Shown: positions 61,531 through 64,000 of the stretch, in pieces | Numbering within the stretch: position 1 is the first letter of the stretch | How the letters are laid out: every line of letters begins with the position of its first letter | NCBI RefSeq assembly: GCF_021458635.1 | Contig: NZ_JAIRDQ010000005.1 | Span: forward strand, 434,001 to 498,000 | Length of the DNA stretch: 64,000 nucleotides | Source of the DNA: Bradyrhizobium monzae | GTDB lineage: Bacteria; Pseudomonadota; Alphaproteobacteria; Rhizobiales; Xanthobacteraceae | Direction: 5' to 3' | Notes under the pieces: generated by a model | Database searches by the model: none | Told to the model about the DNA's origin: nothing | Seen by the model: only the letters and a program-made list of their open reading frames with translations | Made by a program: the position numbers and the translations under genes

Positions 61531-63241
61531 ATGCCGCAAGACGATCGCTCCTTTGATGTCGAGACCGACCTGCTGGTCGTCGGCGCCGGTGCGGCCGGCA
61601 TGACAGCCGCGTTGGTCGCAGCCCTCGAAGGGCTCGATGTCATCCTTTGCGAAAAGTCGGACATGGTGGGCGGCACGACCGCAACCTCCGCCGGGACCGT
61701 CTGGATTCCGGGCAACCGGGAGGGACAGCGCGCGGGCACGCCTGATACTGTCGAGGCCGCGCGCATTTATCTCGCCGCGATGCTCGGCGCGCAGGCGACG
61801 GACGAACGGCTGGACATGTTCCTAGAGGCAGGCCCGATCGTTCTCGATTATCTCGCGCAGCGGACGAGCGTGCAGTTCGCCGCGCCGCCGGTCCATCCCG
61901 ACTACAAGAACTTGCCGGGCGCCGCCATCGGCGGTCGAGCGCTCGGTGCCGTGCCGTTCGACGGCCGCAAGCTCGGTGACGACTTTGACCGTATCAGGCC
62001 GCCGCGCCGGGAGTTCATGGTTCTCGGCGGCATGATGGTCGGAAAGACGGACATTCCGCCTTTGCTGGCGCCCTTCCGCAGCTGGACGCACTTCAAGCAC
62101 GTCATTGGCCTTCTCACGCGCCATGCGCTGGATCGGCTGAGCTACAAGCGCGGCACACCTGATCATGGGCAATGCACTTGTCGCCAGACTGTTTGACAGT
62201 GTCCGTCGCGCCGGCGTCGGCTTGCGATTTGAGACGGCGCTTCGCGAGATCATCCGCCAAGGCGACGACATCGTCGGGGCCGTCCTGTCGTCTCCGAGCG
62301 GAGAGGTGGCCATCCGCGTCCGCAAGGGCGTGGTTCTGGCGACAGGCGGCATCGGCTGGAGCCGTGACCTTCGCGAACGGCTATTCCCGGACGCCGCGCG
62401 GCGCCTCTCGCTTGCGCCGCCGTCCAACACCGGAGACGGCATCCTCGCGGCCGAGCGCATCGACGCCGTGATCGAGCGCGATCTCGAAAGCCCGGCCTTG
62501 TGGATGCCGAGCTCGGTGATGACGCAAGCCGACGGTCATGTCTCGGTCTTCCCGCACATCATGCTCGACCGGGCCAAGCCGGGACTGCTGGCCGTGGACA
62601 AATCGGGACGCCGCTTCGTCAATGAAGCCGATTCCTATCACGACTTCGTCGCAGCGATGTTGGCTACGTCAACGACACCGGCTTTCCTGATCTGCGATCG
62701 CAGCTTCATCGTTGATTTTGGCCTCGGGCTGGTTCACCCGGGAACCAGGAATTTGAGAGGCTTCCTTGAGGCCGGATATCTGGTGGAAGGCGAAACCATC
62801 GAGGCGTTGGCCCGCAAGATCGACGTGGATGCCGAGCAGCTTGCGCAAACAATCGCGCGATACAACGGCTTTGCGGCAACAGGTCTCGACGAAGACTTCG
62901 GCCGAGGCTCAAGCGAACTGAACCGGTTCAATGGCGGTCCCAGGGGCAAACCTAATCCTTGTCTACGGCGGATCGGGTCAGGACCTTATTATGCGGTGGC
63001 CGTCTGGCCCTCGGACCTTGCCAGCAGCGCCGGCTTGCGCACAGATTCATGCGGCCGGGTCTTGTCTCGCGACGGGAAGCGTTTGTCCGGGCTGTACGCA
63101 GTCGGCACGGATGCATCTTCGATCTTCCGCGGCACTTACCCGGGACCCGGCACGATGATCGGCCCGGCGATCGTCTTTGGCTGGTGCGCCGCGATGGACG
63201 CGGCGGGAACGCTACGCAGATTTCTCGATCCGCCTCGTTGA
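61531..63241 (+). pseudogene. FAD-dependent dehydrogenase (fumarate reductase/3-ketosteroid dehydrogenase type), frameshifted
   Basis: From ATG 61531 the FAD-binding start LLVVGAGAAGMTAALVAALEGLDVILCEK and KSDMVGGTTATSAGTVWIPGN match KstD-like flavoproteins. The frame ends at 62196. The family sequence resumes in the next frame, LIMGNALVARLFDSVRRAGV, GVVLATGGIGW, up to the C-terminal GTYPGPGTMIGPAIVFG at about 63190. One missing base between 62152 and 62159 explains the break. If corrected the protein would be about 570 residues. It is last in the TRAP-aroQ operon and may dehydrogenate a cyclic ketone or acid. Pseudogene versus sequencing error is open. Confidence 0.85.
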
Positions 63242-63271
63242 AGTGCGCTGCCGCAGTCCCCTCGGACATGC

Positions 63272-63289
63272 TGATTTGTTCGCAAATCA
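63272..63289. terminator. Hairpin with UUCG loop after the catabolic operon
   Basis: TGATTTG and CAAATCA form a perfect 7-bp stem with a TTCG tetraloop, 30 bases after the flavoprotein stop and between convergent genes. There is no T run, so it may be an RNA 3'-end stabiliser. Confidence 0.45.
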
Positions 63290-63419
63290 TTCCGACACGG
63301 AATTAGTGCTCGGGCCGCACTCGTCCAATGTAGTCCGCAAATCAACAAGAGAATCGTCGGCCACGACCGATGGCCGCGCCGAGTAGTTCGCGACGGCCAT
63401 CTTGCCGAGAGCGTTCCAG

Positions 63420-64000
63420 CTAGCGTCCGCGCCTCAGGTCTTCGGTGGCGCGCCTGAGGATGTCGTGAATCCAATCGTGCGACGGCTCGCCCTCGATGCG
63501 TTCGTGCCACAACAGCCGGACCTCGACCGGGGTCGTGGCGTAAGGCAGCTCATACGTTGTGATCGCATGCGCGCGTGCGAACGCCCGCGCCAATGGCCGC
63601 GGAACGATGGCCGCCAAATCCGAGTCCGCGAGGAGGGCGGGCAGGGCCAGAAAATGCGGTAACGAAACAGCTATTCGCGGCGGCCGGTCGCTTTCGGACA
63701 ATGCCTTTTCGAGTGCGGCGCGGTCGTACATTTCCGATCGCCTGGCGAGGCCGCGTTCGGAGATGAATCCGCCGATCGCCCCCTCCTGCTCGCCGCCGAA
63801 GGAGACAACGACCAGAGGCATGCGCGCCAGAGCCGCGTTGTCGATCCGGCCGAGCTTGCGCTTTCCGCCCACGATCAGCACGTCGTCATATTCGAACAGC
63901 AGCGACGTCCGGAATCGGCTCGGCGGATCCGAGAAGACGCCGATCGCAACGTCGATGCGACCAAGGTCGATCTGCTCGGCGAGGTCGATCCGTGTCACCG
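63420..64000 (-). CDS. Partial LysR-type regulator (effector-binding domain)
   Basis: The visible 193 residues run from the window edge to a stop at 63420-63422. They match the C-terminal periplasmic-binding-like domain of LysR regulators: DLGRIDVAIGVFSDPPSRFRTSLLFEYDDVLIVGG, then DLAAIVPRPLARAFA and VRLLWHERIEGEPSHDWIHDIL. The DNA-binding end lies beyond base 64000. It is convergent with the catabolic operon, so it need not control it. Confidence 0.88.
   Translation of the reverse strand, partial: VTRIDLAEQIDLGRIDVAIGVFSDPPSRFRTSLLFEYDDVLIVGGKRKLGRIDNAALARMPLVVVSFGGEQEGAIGGFISERGLARRSEMYDRAALEKALSESDRPPRIAVSLPHFLALPALLADSDLAAIVPRPLARAFARAHAITTYELPYATTPVEVRLLWHERIEGEPSHDWIHDILRRATEDLRRGR

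Overview
The window looks like chromosome of a Bradyrhizobium-type alphaproteobacterium (Nitrobacteraceae). The grounds are high GC with strong GC3 bias, the order dusB-ntrB-ntrC-ntrY-ntrX-hfq-hflX-mazG, a PopZ homologue, fused ispDF, FixK-type boxes, and two copies of an 87-bp palindromic intergenic repeat of the kind scattered through bradyrhizobial genomes. About 60 protein genes are supported, including several very short ones. I found no rRNA, tRNA, CRISPR array, prophage or intact insertion sequence.

Region by region. 1-9.8 kb is an envelope/stress block: polyphosphate kinase 2, a DUF3302 + HlyD pair, a sensor kinase with a substrate-binding-protein-like sensor, a frameshifted substrate-binding protein, and the DUF3300/DUF2950 pair. 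Two paralogous secreted proteins flank it. Three perfect TTGAT-N4-ATCAA sites lie at spacing suited to FNR/FixK activation of four transcription units. 10-18.8 kb is housekeeping (pcm, tolC, popZ, valS, 3-methyladenine glycosylase, lipA, COQ10-like). 18.9-24.1 kb (minus strand) is a B-family (ba3-like) cytochrome oxidase module with subunits I and II, a tiny IIa-like membrane protein and three multihaem c cytochromes. 24.1-25.1 kb is mostly decayed dispersed-repeat sequence. 25.3-38.6 kb holds pncC/cinA, ispDF, the complete nitrogen-regulation operon (dusB ntrBC, ntrYX), hfq, hflX, a GNAT acetyltransferase and mazG. An NtrC-like operator sits inside the dusB promoter.

38.7-50.1 kb is nitrogen and organic-acid metabolism: queC, a cobalt-type nitrile hydratase (alpha, beta, accessory), an enoyl-CoA hydratase-family protein, a DASS transporter, metN-metI, and an AraC regulator divergent from a serine hydrolase plus copper amine oxidase, with a near-consensus sigma-54 element. 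50.2-53.6 kb is a mixed block: a frameshifted hydrolase-adenylate cyclase, a cupin, a PilZ-HTH fusion and a secreted unknown. 53.6-63.2 kb is a catabolic island: an SMP-30 lactonase, an M24 hydrolase and a GntR regulator on the minus strand; a TRAP transporter, AroQ, an unknown, a TIM-barrel isomerase/dehydratase-like enzyme and a frameshifted flavoprotein on the plus strand. It could import and aromatise a quinate/shikimate-like compound. The window ends in a partial LysR-type regulator.

Three otherwise well-preserved genes carry single frame disruptions (one by a clean 14-bp tandem duplication). They are either recent pseudogenes or assembly errors.
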